Source: Lithodes maja
Lineage: Eukaryota > Arthropoda > Malacostraca > Decapoda > Lithodidae
Reading direction: 5' to 3'
DNA length: 64,000 nucleotides
Assembly (NCBI GenBank): GCA_037953745.1
Contig: JBAKBP010012238.1
Location: 1-64,000 of the forward strand
The position numbers were made by a program, and so were the translations under genes. Below, piece after piece: positions 21,129-30,808 of this stretch (the stretch's first letter is position 1; every line of letters starts with the position of its first letter). Under the pieces are notes generated by a model. It had not been told where the DNA came from, did no database searches, and was given only the letters and a program-made list of their open reading frames with translations.

Positions 21129-22551
21129 TTAGTAGTAGACATAAGCTTGGTGCTCCCTTCTCGCAGCTGTCCGGTTCAGGTGTTCCTTCAGGCTACGTCT
21201 GAAGGAATACAGTGTTCTCTTTTCACGGACTGACTGGGGTAGGTCGTTCCAGTCTTTGATGGCGGTGAAGAAGAATGTTTGCTTACCCTGTCCTTGGATT
21301 CTCGGGACCTTAAAATTAAACATCCTGTTTCTTGTATTATGTCCACTCCTCTCATTTGCTTTAACAAAATCATTCTTTAGGTACTCTGGAGCTCTGTCAT
21401 AGAAAATTTTGAAGGCATTAGTGAGCCTGATTTGTTTGGCCCTGTCAGCGACATTGAGCATACCTAGTGACTGAAGTTGTTCCTGGCCAACATGTGATCT
21501 GGGTCCGAGGTTCAGCATGAACCTAACCATTTTATTTTGAGTGACCTGAAGTTTGTGCTGTGCTGATTTAGATGATGCAGAGTACCAGGATGACACAGAA
21601 TAGTCAAAATGACATTGAACAAGCGCTTGGCAGAGGGTCTTTTTGGTCGCCACGGGCAAGCATCCCACCTGTCTATACAGGTATTTTATACGTGCTCTAC
21701 ACTTACTCAGGATAGATTCCAAAATTGTTTCACCTGACAAACTCGCGTCCAGTTTTAGTCCGAGATATTTAACTTGTGACACTGTTGTTATAGGAATATC
21801 ATTACAGTTGACCGAGAAGCCCACAATGTCTTTCAGTTTGCGTTTTGTTCCACATAAGATGGCTTCCGTCTTGCCCAGGTGAAGAGATAGTCTATTGTCC
21901 ACTAGCCATTCACTACATGATTCTAGTTCTTTGGAAAGTGAAGCGGCAATACTTATTGGGTCTTTTCCTGAAACCAGGAGCACGCTGTCGTCTGCATACA
22001 GTAATAATTTACATGAGACGCTCAGTTCCATGTCGTTCACATAACAGAGAAAGAGTAAGGGACCAAGGATGCTTCCCTGCGGGACCCCACAGTTAATTGG
22101 CATAGGATCAGATATATTATCATCAATTTTGACTCTTTGGGTTCTACCACTAAGATAAGATTTAAACCAGTTCACAGATCCTATGCCCATTGCTTGTAGT
22201 TTATTACATAGGATATCATGGTCTACTGTGTCAAACGCTTTTTGTAGATCAAGAAGAACCATACCGGTGTAGTTACCTTTAGACATTTCTTTACGAATGT
22301 GATCCGTTAAGTGGATGAGACAGGAGTCTGTCGAGTACATGCATCTGAAACCTGATTGAAACTAATAGAATAGATCATTTTGTTTGAGGTAGTGTTCAAT
22401 TTGGGTGTATACCGCTCTTTCAAGGATTTTAGATACAATACATAATATGCTAACTGGTCTGTAGTTACCAACTTCTAGTTTGTTTCCTTTCTTGAATAGA
22501 GGGGTTACAATAGCTTCCTTCAGTTCAGCAGGTACAGTGTTGGTGTTAATT
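21129..22551 (-). pseudogene. LINE-A RT, C-terminal two thirds
   Basis: Starts across the LINE-B junction with NTVPAELKEAIV (22540), LFKKGNKLEVGNYRPVS, then one in-frame TAG near 22362. The long open frame 21129-22340 contains LLDLQKAFDTVDHD (22240), NCGVPQGSILGPLLFL (22090), LLLYADDSVLL (21995) and a C-terminal domain ending DWNDLPQSVREK. These are L2/CR1-group RT motifs, and the (TAA)n tail fits L2-like elements. One stop and one inserted LINE inactivate it. Confidence 0.83.
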
Positions 22552-24058
22552 TTTTTTTTTTTTTTTTTTTTCTATGTGATTGAGGGAGGCAAAAGGCATT
22601 ACTGCCTATAGCGAGTGCCTCCCCCATAGTTGAAAGAGTGACAGGGCCAAAATCAAGGAACGTTCGAGCCAAAATGCCTGGACACACGGAGTTTGAAGCA
22701 ATTTAAGTCATAGGAAGAGGGAAAGACTGATTCTGGGAGAGAGTTCCAGAGCTCAGCTGTTGAGTAGAAGAAAGTTTGAGAGTAACGTTTCACTCTTGGG
22801 TTGGAGAGTTGCACAGAGTAGGGGTGGGATTGAGTTGCAAGACGGGTACCACGTGCCCTACGTAAAGGAGGTGGTATGCACTGGGATAGCTCTGAGGAAC
22901 ACTGATTATTATAGTAGCGATAGAATAGCGAGAGAGATGCAACATTGCGGCGGAGAGAGAGAGATTGCAGAGAGTTGGTGAGTGGACGGGAGTTAATGAT
23001 ACGAAAGCCCTTCCTTTCAACTTTGTCTAGGAGAGCGGTGTGAGAGGAACCTCCCCACACATGTGAACAATACTCAATACAAGGGCGCACTATGCCCCTG
23101 TACAGAGCAAGAAGCTGTGCAGGGGAAAAGAACCCCCTGAGGCGGTTGAGCACACCCAGCTTCTGGGAGGCTGCCTTAGCAAGACTGGTAATATGGTCCT
23201 TCCAAATGAGAGCAGAAGAAAAAGAGACACCAAGAATATTGAGAGAAGATGAAGGGTTGATTTTTGTATTGTTGAAGAATAAGGGATAGTCCGCTGGGAG
23301 ATCCTGACGGGTAGATAGATGGAGAAATTGGGTTTTGGAAGCATTAAAGTTAACAAGGTTTTCTCTGCCCCAATTGGAAATTGTATTTAGATCAGAATTT
23401 AAGAGTTCTATGGCTTCATTACGTTTGTTGTTGAGAGATTGCTGGCTGGGGCGTTCTGAAAAACTAATGGAGTAGTGTAAGGTTGAGTCGTCTGCGTATG
23501 AATGGATGGGAATTAAGGTACAGTTAAGGAGATCATTTATAAAAATTAGAAAGAGAATAGGAGATAGGACAGAGCCCTGAGGAACACCGGAGTTTATAGG
23601 GTGAGGAAGTGAACAATGGCCGTCCACAACCGCGGCTATAGAACGGCCGGAAAGGAAATTAGAGACAAAGGCACAGATGGAGGGATAGAAACCGAAGGAG
23701 GGTAGTTTAGAAATTAAAGATTTATGCCAGACTCTATCGAAGGCTTTCGATATGTCTAGTGCAATAGAAAAAGTCTCACCGAAGTCCCGAAAGGAGGATG
23801 ACCAAGAGTTAGTAAGATATGAAAGAAGATCACCAGTAGAGCGACCCTTAAGGAAGCCATACTGGCGATCTGAGAGCAGATTATGAGAAGAGAAATGCTT
23901 AAGAAATTTGGAAGCAAGAATAGTTTCAAAAACTTTAGAAAGACAAGAGATAAGAGCAATTGGACGATAGTTGGAGGGTTGAGAGCGGTCACCCTTCTTT
24001 GGGACAGGTTGAATGTGAGCAAACTTCCAGCATGAAGGGAAGACGTTAGAGGATAGAC
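22552..24058 (-). mobile_element. LINE-B copy 2 inserted in LINE-A
   Basis: Minus strand, poly(A) tail seen as T-run 22552-22571, flanked by GTTAATT (22545-22551, 24059-24065). Joining LINE-A across it restores the LSINTNTVPAEL reading frame, so the insertion point is certain. Nearly identical to 16845-18374. Confidence 0.92.
22653..24058 (-). CDS. LINE-B copy 2 reverse transcriptase, 5'-truncated, open
   Basis: Same protein as LINE-B copy 1, open from the 5' junction to the stop at 22653: NYRPIALISCL, LDISKAFDRVWHK, NSGVPQGSVLSPILF and SYADDSTLHYS in order. Isolated amino acid changes versus copy 1 include Lys-Gly for Lys-Ala near 23010 and Ala-Ser-Leu for Ala-Tyr-Leu near 22940. No endonuclease, so not autonomous. 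Confidence 0.88.
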
Positions 24059-25030
24059 GTTAATTGACAAGTTGATGATGTGAGTTAGGGGGCCTGCTAT
24101 ACCAATGGCTCCATCTCGTAGAAATTTGGCAGGAATTTTGTCTGGTCCTGTGCTTTTATGTACATTTAGGTTAGACAGCTCGTCAAAAGTGTATTTTGGT
24201 GTAACATTTTGCAATCCAAATGTGTTTGGGTGTATGTCTTTATCTCTGTAGAAATTTCGAAAGGTGGCCGTTGTTGTCGTGTATTTATTGAGAGGTTGAG
24301 GTAGGTTCTGTGCAAGTGTGTTTGCTATGGAGGTGAAGAAGGAGTTGAAGTAGGTTGCAATATGTCGTTTATCGTGGCAAATCTGATCATTAATGGTGAG
24401 AGCAATATTAGTGTTAGACGAATCCCTTGTCTTGTTGCTGTAGCCTGTTGTTTTTAGGTGCCTCCATAGTTTCTTTGGGTTATTCTGATATTCCTCTGCC
24501 TTATTGTGAAAATAATTAGTTTTCGCTGATTTTATTTTCCTACTTAGTTTATTCCTGGCCCTGTTGAACTCATGTTTCAGACCTTGATCCTGTCTATGTT
24601 TCGCTAGCCTTTTTAACAGATTGTCTCTGTGTTCCAGATGGTGTAGTATGTCATTGTTGATCCATGGGTCTGACCTTGCTTTAATTCGTATGTCTTTCAG
24701 AGGAGCTATTTCGTCTAGAATGTTTGTGATGATGGTTCTGAAGCCAACCCATGCGTCATTAACGTTTGTACTTCCAAACACTGGAGACCAGTCTGTATTC
24801 CATAAAATGTCCAGAAATGTTTCTTTATTGTAGTTTCTGAGTGACCTTGTTTTGATAATCTTGTGATTCTCTAGGGTAATTTTTGTGGTTTTTCGTGTGC
24901 AATATGTGACGAAGTGATCACTTATCCCAGTCTGTATAACCCCTGATTGGGATATTTTGTCCTCTCTGTTACAGTTTATGTGGTCTATTATTGTGGCAGT
25001 GTTCTCAGAGATACGTGTGGGGGTATGAAG
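24059..25030 (-). pseudogene. LINE-A endonuclease end, linker and RT start
   Basis: Begins inside the AP-endonuclease domain: TRISENTATIIDHI (25015) and TGISDHFVTYCTRK (24930), the conserved IDH and SDH motifs. A basic linker follows (NKLSRKIKSAKTNYFHNKA, WRHLKTTG), then the RT start FDELSNLNVHKSTGPDKIP (24190) and ends where LINE-B is inserted. The frame is open throughout and even runs on into LINE-B antisense context, giving a misleading 738-codon chimera with the Academ nuclease. Confidence 0.82.
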
Positions 25031-25972
25031 TGCATGGAGAAGAAGGCGTGTGTCTGCTTCTTCTTGAGTTGACTTAAGCTCAGGAGCCTCTTCCCACTGC
25101 TCTTTGGTGATCTTGAAGCAGCGCTGCTCACATGTGACATACAGCTCCTTGTCCTTGAGCTTCTCCCTGTGCTGTGGTGCCTTCCATTCTTCTACCAAGA
25201 ACTTGATAAGACTTGCCTTGTTGGAGGAACTACCGAGTAACTTTCTCCACTGCTGGATGTTGTGCCCAGGTTGAATGTTCTTGAAATGAATTCCTGTGCC
25301 TGCACTTCTTTTGGCTCGTTCTGCATCCTTGATGGATGTCTCCTTGTAGATATCAAACACAACATCAATGCGCCTGCTCTTAGCACCTTCATGAACAGCG
25401 TGACTCAGTGCTGTACCTGCAAGCTGTGAAAAAGTTTTGTCGTTTCCCTTCAGTTTGTGGACCAGGCTCATCCCATCAATTATGGTAGCAGAGGGCTCGG
25501 GTATCACTTCTGCAGGAGAAACATTCCTCTCTAACTCCTTTGCTAGGGCAGCCTTGTTGGTCTTGCGGAGAGACCCATCACCGCTGGCAAGTGCCCAAGG
25601 CAAAGGCCCAAGGGGATGAGCCAAGACATCACTCATTTTGAGCTTTCTGTTCTCGGCAACAAGGATCATCTGGCCAAATAGGTTCCTGTCAGCCTTTAAG
25701 ATAGCCTCCTTGGCATGGTCTTGTGAGCGTGGCTTCATTCTGATGTTAGTGAACGTTCTCAGTTTCGTCTTCGTCATCGTGTCATGAAACTGTATAGTTG
25801 GCGTATCGATCTCCAGGCGCTCTTCCTTGAAGGCTTGATATGCATCCTCTCCTATTCTGTAGGCCCCTAGAAGGTCTTTGACAACTTCTGGTGGTGCCAT
25901 AGTCGCAGTTGACAAACTGACAAGATCTTCTTGCTCTGCGTTGAAGGGGTTCAACCAGCTGGTCTCCATCAA
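25031..25972 (-). pseudogene. Academ-2 FEN1/XPG-like nuclease, N-terminal part
   Basis: Begins at METSWLNPF next to the transposase stop. Conserved blocks: a region with PPEVVKDLLGAY and AYQAFKEER, then GPLPWALASGDGSL (about residue 123), IIDGMSLVHKLK (D166), DVVFDIYKETS (D207), a region with WRKLLGSSSNKASL, and STQEEADTRLLLHA (E304, E305, D307), after which LINE-A interrupts. The D, D, EE-D pattern with spacing near 40 and 100 residues is that of FEN1/XPG nucleases, whose remaining Asp residues are in 20004-20807. It is probably part of the same polypeptide as the transposase in intact relatives; here the frame changes at a TGATG overlap. Confidence 0.75.
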
Positions 25973-28851
25973 CTAAAGTCCATTTGAACTAAAGATTGGA
26001 CATCGGCCTCATCTCTTCTAATCCTGGCCATCTGTAGGTCTGGGTGGCTGAAGTCAGTATACTTTTGGCCTACTACCATAGTCCTGAGCTGCCTTAAGTA
26101 CCTGCTGCGATACTCCGATGTCAGGTAGTACCTGGCGACAGCTCCGCCTTTCAGGCTGAAGCCTTTTGTGCCCCCTGGTGTCTGGGTGTCTTTGTTGATC
26201 GTCTCTTCGATTGTCTGGTCCACAGGGATCCGTCCAAAGGGATTCTTGCTACCGATCTGGACCGAAAAGCCACCTTGCATGAAGTGTTCATGGACCTCTG
26301 GGTGTTCAATGGGCAGTCGAGACATCAAGGCATAGTAGTAGGTTAGGAACCGGGCATAGTTCACTTTGTCATAGGCAAAACACCACGGTATCATCTGTCG
26401 GATTGCTCCTAGGTGGAGCATCCAGTTGCCTTCTCTGGAGGCTCGAATTAAGTCCAGCATGATCTCAACCATGTCCAGGTATGACATCCAGAATGCTGAG
26501 AGGTTGTGTTCATCTCTGAGGGTCTCAAGATAAACTTGGAAAAGCTTCATGATATGTGTGCATGATTCACTCTCCATCAGCTCTTGAAAGAGTCCCTGAG
26601 ACACATTGCTGTGAAAGCTGTTGATGTCCTTCAGTGTTTCATCTAGATGGTGTATGTCCCTTGAATGGTTTTCTTCTAGCCATGAAAGGAAGCCTTTCCA
26701 TGCAAGCCTCATCAGTGCTTCATACACGAGCTTGTGTAGTCTCACTGCTCTGTTGTACCTCTTGCCGTTCATCACTCCTGACACTGATCCTTCTGCGATG
26801 ATACCTGATTCCACACACAGATCTCTAAGACCTGCATCTTGAAACCTCTTTCCTATGGTGGAGATGAGATTACAGATTGTGTGGAAGACGCCCATCCTGA
26901 TGATAATGTTCTTGAACTTCTCTTGTTTCCAGATAACTTCGGCAGCTTTGGCATAGAGTGCTTGATCAAACACGCACACAATCTTGTTAAGCTGTAAGGA
27001 CTGCATGATAGCATGCGTTTGTTCCAAGATTTCATTAACGGTGGACATTTCTGTTGCGGGAGCATTGATAGTGGGCAGGTAGCTTACAGTGTCCTGAACC
27101 ACTGCAATGTCTCTGCGCATTTTGATGTTGAACCCAGTCCAACTGCTGATGGACTGGTCCTCATGGTCTGACATTCGAGTAAGAAGCCAGATATGGTTCT
27201 TTGTCTTTGAATCCTGGACTTCCTTGGTAGTGTCGACATACGCAGTCTCAATCCTAGGTGGCCCTGCCCGCCGCCCAACATTGTATATTGGCAGCATTGA
27301 TGATGTCTGAGTGATGCTTCTTATCTTGGACTTGGTAATCTCTGGCAGGACTTTCTCTGGCACAGAGCCTGCAACCTTGGACTGGACAGCAATGCCATTG
27401 ACTCTATGAGAAGTACCTGCTCCACTTAGGGTCTCTTCAAGTCGGTCAATGTTATCCCAGGCCAGGGTTGTGAACACACCAGGGTAGATGTTTGCTGGCA
27501 GTGGAATGTCATCCTTTGAGCATTCCAGCTTCTGGATACAAAGGGCTGTATCGATCTCCTCAAACATTGAGTAAGACACACAGTGACCAAGACGATTCAG
27601 AGTTCGGATCAGTTCTGTGTTTCCTGTCAAAGACTTTACAGCATTGGTCAGCAGTACGTGCTTGGGTGGTTTTGTCTTGCCACTGGTAACAGCAAAGACC
27701 AAGTCACTGCCAAAGGAAGTGGCAAGACGTTGAGCTCTTTCAGAGGGAGTTTCACACTCACACTCTCCTGTCAGCAGGGTGTGCAGGAATTGAGTGACTG
27801 CTGCAGGAATGACATTCTGATCTGTATCGGGAGGCCATGGCTGACTCACATCTTGTTTATTGATCTCATTCATCAGCTGCATTCCTGCTTTGGTTAAGAC
27901 ATCGTCAGAGTTAGCTGCTCTTGCTTCTTGCAGGTCTTTTGCCATTTTGTGTGCTTGCCGGGCAAGGTCGTCCATTGAGAGGCTGCGTGGATAGATTAGA
28001 AGCTTTCCTTTCTCATCTGGGACAAAGCGTAGTGATTCTCCAAACTCGGTTTCAATCTTTCGGCGAACATGTTTCTTTGTCGCTGGTTTCAGTTGGATAA
28101 TACCACGGGACATCATGGATCTCTCAAGCCTAGATGTGAGGTTTGTCATAGGCAGTACCTCTGGGTTGGGGAATAATTTGGTCCTTATATACAAGCAGAG
28201 TTCCTCGAGGGCTTCTGTCTCAACCTCTTCGTAGCGTGCTTCCTCGCTTTCTTCCTGATTTTCACCTGCACCCGACCTGGCGGCCGCTGGGAAATCATCT
28301 TTTGTGAAGAGTTTGTAGCACGACTTGTGGTAGTGACCCTCTGCAGCAACAAGGTCTCTGCTAACTAAACCAAGGATTCTCTGGTTGAGTTTCCTTATTG
28401 CTGCTCTGCGAATCTTCTCATCTGCTCGTAGCTCAACACACTGTATGAGTGGCTCCCTTGTCTTTGTTGTTTTTATGTACTTGCTTGACTTCTCGCAGAA
28501 GATACATCCTTTGGCATACACCCTGCTAGTACTAGGGGCATCCCTTGATGCCCTCCTCCTGGGGTCGACGCTTGCTGATTCTATCTTGACACCCTTGGCA
28601 AGGATAGAATCCAGTGACTTCTTCATTGTAAAGAGACTACGACATTTACGGTGATAATGTATGTGTGGTATTCCTCCTTCTTCAAGGCCCTTGGCTGCTT
28701 CCAGGACTGGATCATGCTGCCTGATTTCTGCAGCCCTGAGCAATGTGTTCCAGGAGTCCAAATCCTGTGGTGACACCAGAGCATCGCTGTCATCATCAGA
28801 GCAGTGGATGATACAGTCGATCCGTGCTCTCTTCCTCGCAGATGGTTCCAT
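25969..28851 (-). CDS. Academ-2 transposase (zinc fingers plus RNase H-like core)
   Basis: 960 codons from ATG at 28849-28851 (MEPSARKRAR); the frame is open 69 nt further but an acceptor-like TTTTTTGCAG precedes this ATG. Numbering from the frame opening at 28920: basic patch; zinc finger 1 (C36, C40, H88, H90, C93); zinc finger 2 (C139, C142, H197, H199, C201); helical region; LAWDNID (D489) with SHRVNGIAVQ; CVFDQALYAKA (D652); RMGVFH (H680); MNGKRYNRAVR; AYDKVNYAR (850); IPVDQTIEETIN (E905). D489, D652 and E905 are candidate catalytic residues of a DDE core with a long helical insert, and GVFH may match the xxH motif of related transposases; this is inference. No stops inside. Confidence 0.78.
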   Translation of the reverse strand: MEPSARKRARIDCIIHCSDDDSDALVSPQDLDSWNTLLRAAEIRQHDPVLEAAKGLEEGGIPHIHYHRKCRSLFTMKKSLDSILAKGVKIESASVDPRRRASRDAPSTSRVYAKGCIFCEKSSKYIKTTKTREPLIQCVELRADEKIRRAAIRKLNQRILGLVSRDLVAAEGHYHKSCYKLFTKDDFPAAARSGAGENQEESEEARYEEVETEALEELCLYIRTKLFPNPEVLPMTNLTSRLERSMMSRGIIQLKPATKKHVRRKIETEFGESLRFVPDEKGKLLIYPRSLSMDDLARQAHKMAKDLQEARAANSDDVLTKAGMQLMNEINKQDVSQPWPPDTDQNVIPAAVTQFLHTLLTGECECETPSERAQRLATSFGSDLVFAVTSGKTKPPKHVLLTNAVKSLTGNTELIRTLNRLGHCVSYSMFEEIDTALCIQKLECSKDDIPLPANIYPGVFTTLAWDNIDRLEETLSGAGTSHRVNGIAVQSKVAGSVPEKVLPEITKSKIRSITQTSSMLPIYNVGRRAGPPRIETAYVDTTKEVQDSKTKNHIWLLTRMSDHEDQSISSWTGFNIKMRRDIAVVQDTVSYLPTINAPATEMSTVNEILEQTHAIMQSLQLNKIVCVFDQALYAKAAEVIWKQEKFKNIIIRMGVFHTICNLISTIGKRFQDAGLRDLCVESGIIAEGSVSGVMNGKRYNRAVRLHKLVYEALMRLAWKGFLSWLEENHSRDIHHLDETLKDINSFHSNVSQGLFQELMESESCTHIMKLFQVYLETLRDEHNLSAFWMSYLDMVEIMLDLIRASREGNWMLHLGAIRQMIPWCFAYDKVNYARFLTYYYALMSRLPIEHPEVHEHFMQGGFSVQIGSKNPFGRIPVDQTIEETINKDTQTPGGTKGFSLKGGAVARYYLTSEYRSRYLRQLRTMVVGQKYTDFSHPDLQMARIRRDEADVQSLVQMDFS

Positions 28852-29304
28852 CCTGCCGTCAAACAGTCGACACACACCTGCAAAAAATATCACCATTAAA
28901 CCATGAACAAACAAACACATTACATGGAAACCACTCTACATATGTTTGCTCCTTCCAATAATAAATTATCCCCAAAATATAACCAAAAATCCCCAAATAT
29001 GAAATAAACCCCTAAATATGGAGAAACTTGAAATACACATCGGAATAATTCTTGTAGAGAATCAAATAAGCTACAAGAGCTGTTAGAATATATTTTTCAA
29101 TGTTCCCCATATTTAAGGATTTATTCTAGATTTAGAGGAAAATACCCAAAATATAGAGTATATTCCGAAATATGAGGAAATTTGAAAAATACCTAGGAAC
29201 AACTCTGGTAGAGAATATAATTCTACATAGGTGTTCAAAGTTTCGCGATGATTGTGTGATGGATTTTAAAGAAAATGAGGAAAACGCCGAGCGTCACGCT
29301 AAAA
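28852..29304. other. Academ-2 5' leader, AT-rich
   Basis: Lies between the right inverted repeat and the transposase start. It contains several CCCCAAATAT-like repeats (28970-29020, 29110-29170). An intron-acceptor-like TTTTTTGCAG (about 28880) suggests a spliced leader exon upstream, as in Academ-1. Confidence 0.45.
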
Positions 29305-29474
29305 ATCTTTATTTTTGGGTAGCGCCCCTATTGCATCAAAAAAATTAGACTAAGCTACCAGTGCGAGAAGGCTATCATATCTTAATGTACTTACAGTCAC
29401 TCTATAAACATTTTAGTACCATTCGTGTTTAGTCACCCCAGGTGGTACCGATATCTGGCCTGGCTCATGGACTA
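29305..29474. repeat. Academ-2 right terminal inverted repeat
   Basis: Inverse match to 19676-19845. The terminal 14 bases are identical to the left end; followed by the duplicated TAA. Confidence 0.82.
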
Positions 29475-29989
29475 TAAACACATATATCCCCTTGCTCTCC
29501 TGGACACGTCCCCTCCCCTCCCCCTATACGATTTTACCAAAAGCGAAACTTAACCTCGACAGGAAAGGGTACCGACAAAACAAATATCGTAAATAATAGC
29601 AAACAGAGAAAAACAATATTTAAACAAATTAATCAGTGCAGATTATTTCTCGACCATATCGCAGGTTAGTAGTGACGTTATTGGAGAGAAAGATCTCCCA
29701 CGCAACCAAATGTGGTGAAAATTCGAACCTGAGCAGTGTTGAATCAAGTTGATAGGTAAAATATGAAAATTAAAATAGATACTATAATTATATACTGTAG
29801 GTAGCCTGGAAAGTTCGTTATTTTCCTAGAGTGCCGTATATTCCGCTAAACAATCGACCAAAAACGGGAAAAGTGGTTAGGGCAGTGAGAATTCTGTTTC
29901 ATAAGATAATTATTGAAAGTGTTACTTAAAGTTACTTAAAGTTTAAACATAACGAGGGTAAACGAGTGGCACTCCCCCCCCCCCCCACA
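29475..29989. other. Gene-free stretch
   Basis: No gene is seen. C-rich homopolymers begin near 29976. It may include the 5' end of the CR1-type unit that follows. Confidence 0.45.
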
Positions 29990-30030
29990 CTCCCACAAAC
30001 CGCGTAACAAACACCTCCTTGTCCTCCAAG

Positions 30031-30033
30031 CCC

Positions 30034-30066
<33 letters not shown>

Positions 30067-30067
30067 C
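30031..30067. repeat. C-run and (CT)n microsatellite
   Basis: A run of about 14 C is followed by (CT)n, in the leader of the PHD-finger frame. Confidence 0.9.
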
Positions 30068-30120
30068 CCCATGTAAGGGCGGGTGGAAAAACAAAAACAA
30101 AAACAATAAAACAAACAAAA

Positions 30121-30354
30121 ATGTTTACCAGAGACAACTGTACGAGTTGTAAGATGAATATACACATGCATGAAGGCACCGCATGTCGGATATGCAAGCA
30201 ACCATATCACTGGATTTGCATAGGATTGACACCAATAAATGAGGCGTACAATACAAGAGGGAAGAACCTCCATTTCTGCAATAGTTGTTTCGATATCACA
30301 TGGCAAGTCATACAGACTGTAGAAAATACAGAAGTACAAGATAGACGGAAATAA
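30121..30354 (+). CDS. PHD finger protein, CR1-type ORF1 N-terminus
   Basis: 78 codons from ATG at 30121. The C4HC3 pattern of a PHD finger is complete: CTSC, then CRIC, HWIC and FCNSC, with a Trp before the sixth ligand. ORF1 proteins of CR1-like LINEs are known to carry a PHD finger and an esterase domain. The next frame (30448 on) is Pro/Thr/Ser-rich, as expected for the linker, and is then cut by the Gypsy B LTR at 30809. A host PHD gene is less likely because no other exon is seen. The stop at 30352-30354 may be a lesion or the real end. Confidence 0.6.
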   Translation: MFTRDNCTSCKMNIHMHEGTACRICKQPYHWICIGLTPINEAYNTRGKNLHFCNSCFDITWQVIQTVENTEVQDRRK

Positions 30355-30808
30355 AGCCAAGACATAGCTACCTTTCACAGAAAATGGGGAACTATTGGGG
30401 CCTCAGGGCCCATACAAATATCACAACCCACACACGCACACCTTCCCATGATAATGCCCACATTGCCTCCTGCACATCAACACACATCGCCTGCCGAACA
30501 ACAACCTTTCGCACCCTACATATACACAAACCCTGCCGCACATCTCCCCACACCTCCCCAGACCCAGAAAACACCCACATTAATCCCATCTATGGCCATT
30601 GACCACCCTACTGCTGTTGATCAAATACAATTGCAGGATGAACGTAGGGTGCAACAAGCCCCCATATCAGGCTCCCCTTCCACATCGTCTCCCCCCTCAC
30701 CACTGCCACCTGCCCACCTACAACCGACCCGTAACTCCACCCCCCTGCAGGCCTCACCCACCCATACACCAAGCCCACTATCACCCACAACCACACTTAG
30801 CTCACCAC
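30355..30808 (+). pseudogene. Proline-rich ORF1 linker remnant
   Basis: The frame opening at 30448 encodes a low-complexity Pro/Thr/Ser/His stretch (PLPPAHLQPTRN, SPTHTPSPLSPTT) up to the Gypsy B LTR boundary. Composition fits the linker between PHD and esterase domains in CR1 ORF1. It is one frame off from the PHD frame and has no start of its own that I trust. Confidence 0.45.

Larger units (their letters stand above)
20808..25030 (-). mobile_element. LINE-A: L2-like LINE inserted in the Academ-2 nuclease
   Basis: Flanked by TGCAT (20803-20807 and 25031-25035). The minus-strand 3' end is an (ATT/TAA)n tail at 20808-20832. Covers the end of the endonuclease domain, the linker and full RT; 5'-truncated. 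Split by LINE-B copy 2 (22552-24058). Confidence 0.87.
19676..29474 (-). mobile_element. Academ-2: Academ-like DNA transposon, 9.8 kb with nested LINEs
   Basis: Inverted termini start TAGTCCATGAGCCA at both ends (19676 plus, 29474 minus) and stay recognisable for about 170 bp, including GATATCGGTACCACC. A 3-bp duplication TAA flanks it (19673-19675, 29475-29477). The coding strand is minus: transposase (25969-28851), nuclease N-part (25031-25972), nuclease C-part (20004-20807). LINE-A splits the nuclease and LINE-B splits LINE-A. Without the two LINEs it would be about 5.6 kb. It is better preserved than Academ-1 and only distantly related in sequence, though with identical domain order. Confidence 0.8.

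Noticed and set aside
23756..25972. A single 738-codon gene
   Set aside because: Chimera of three elements: Academ-2 nuclease, LINE-A and LINE-B antisense-frame text, with two TSD-marked junctions inside.
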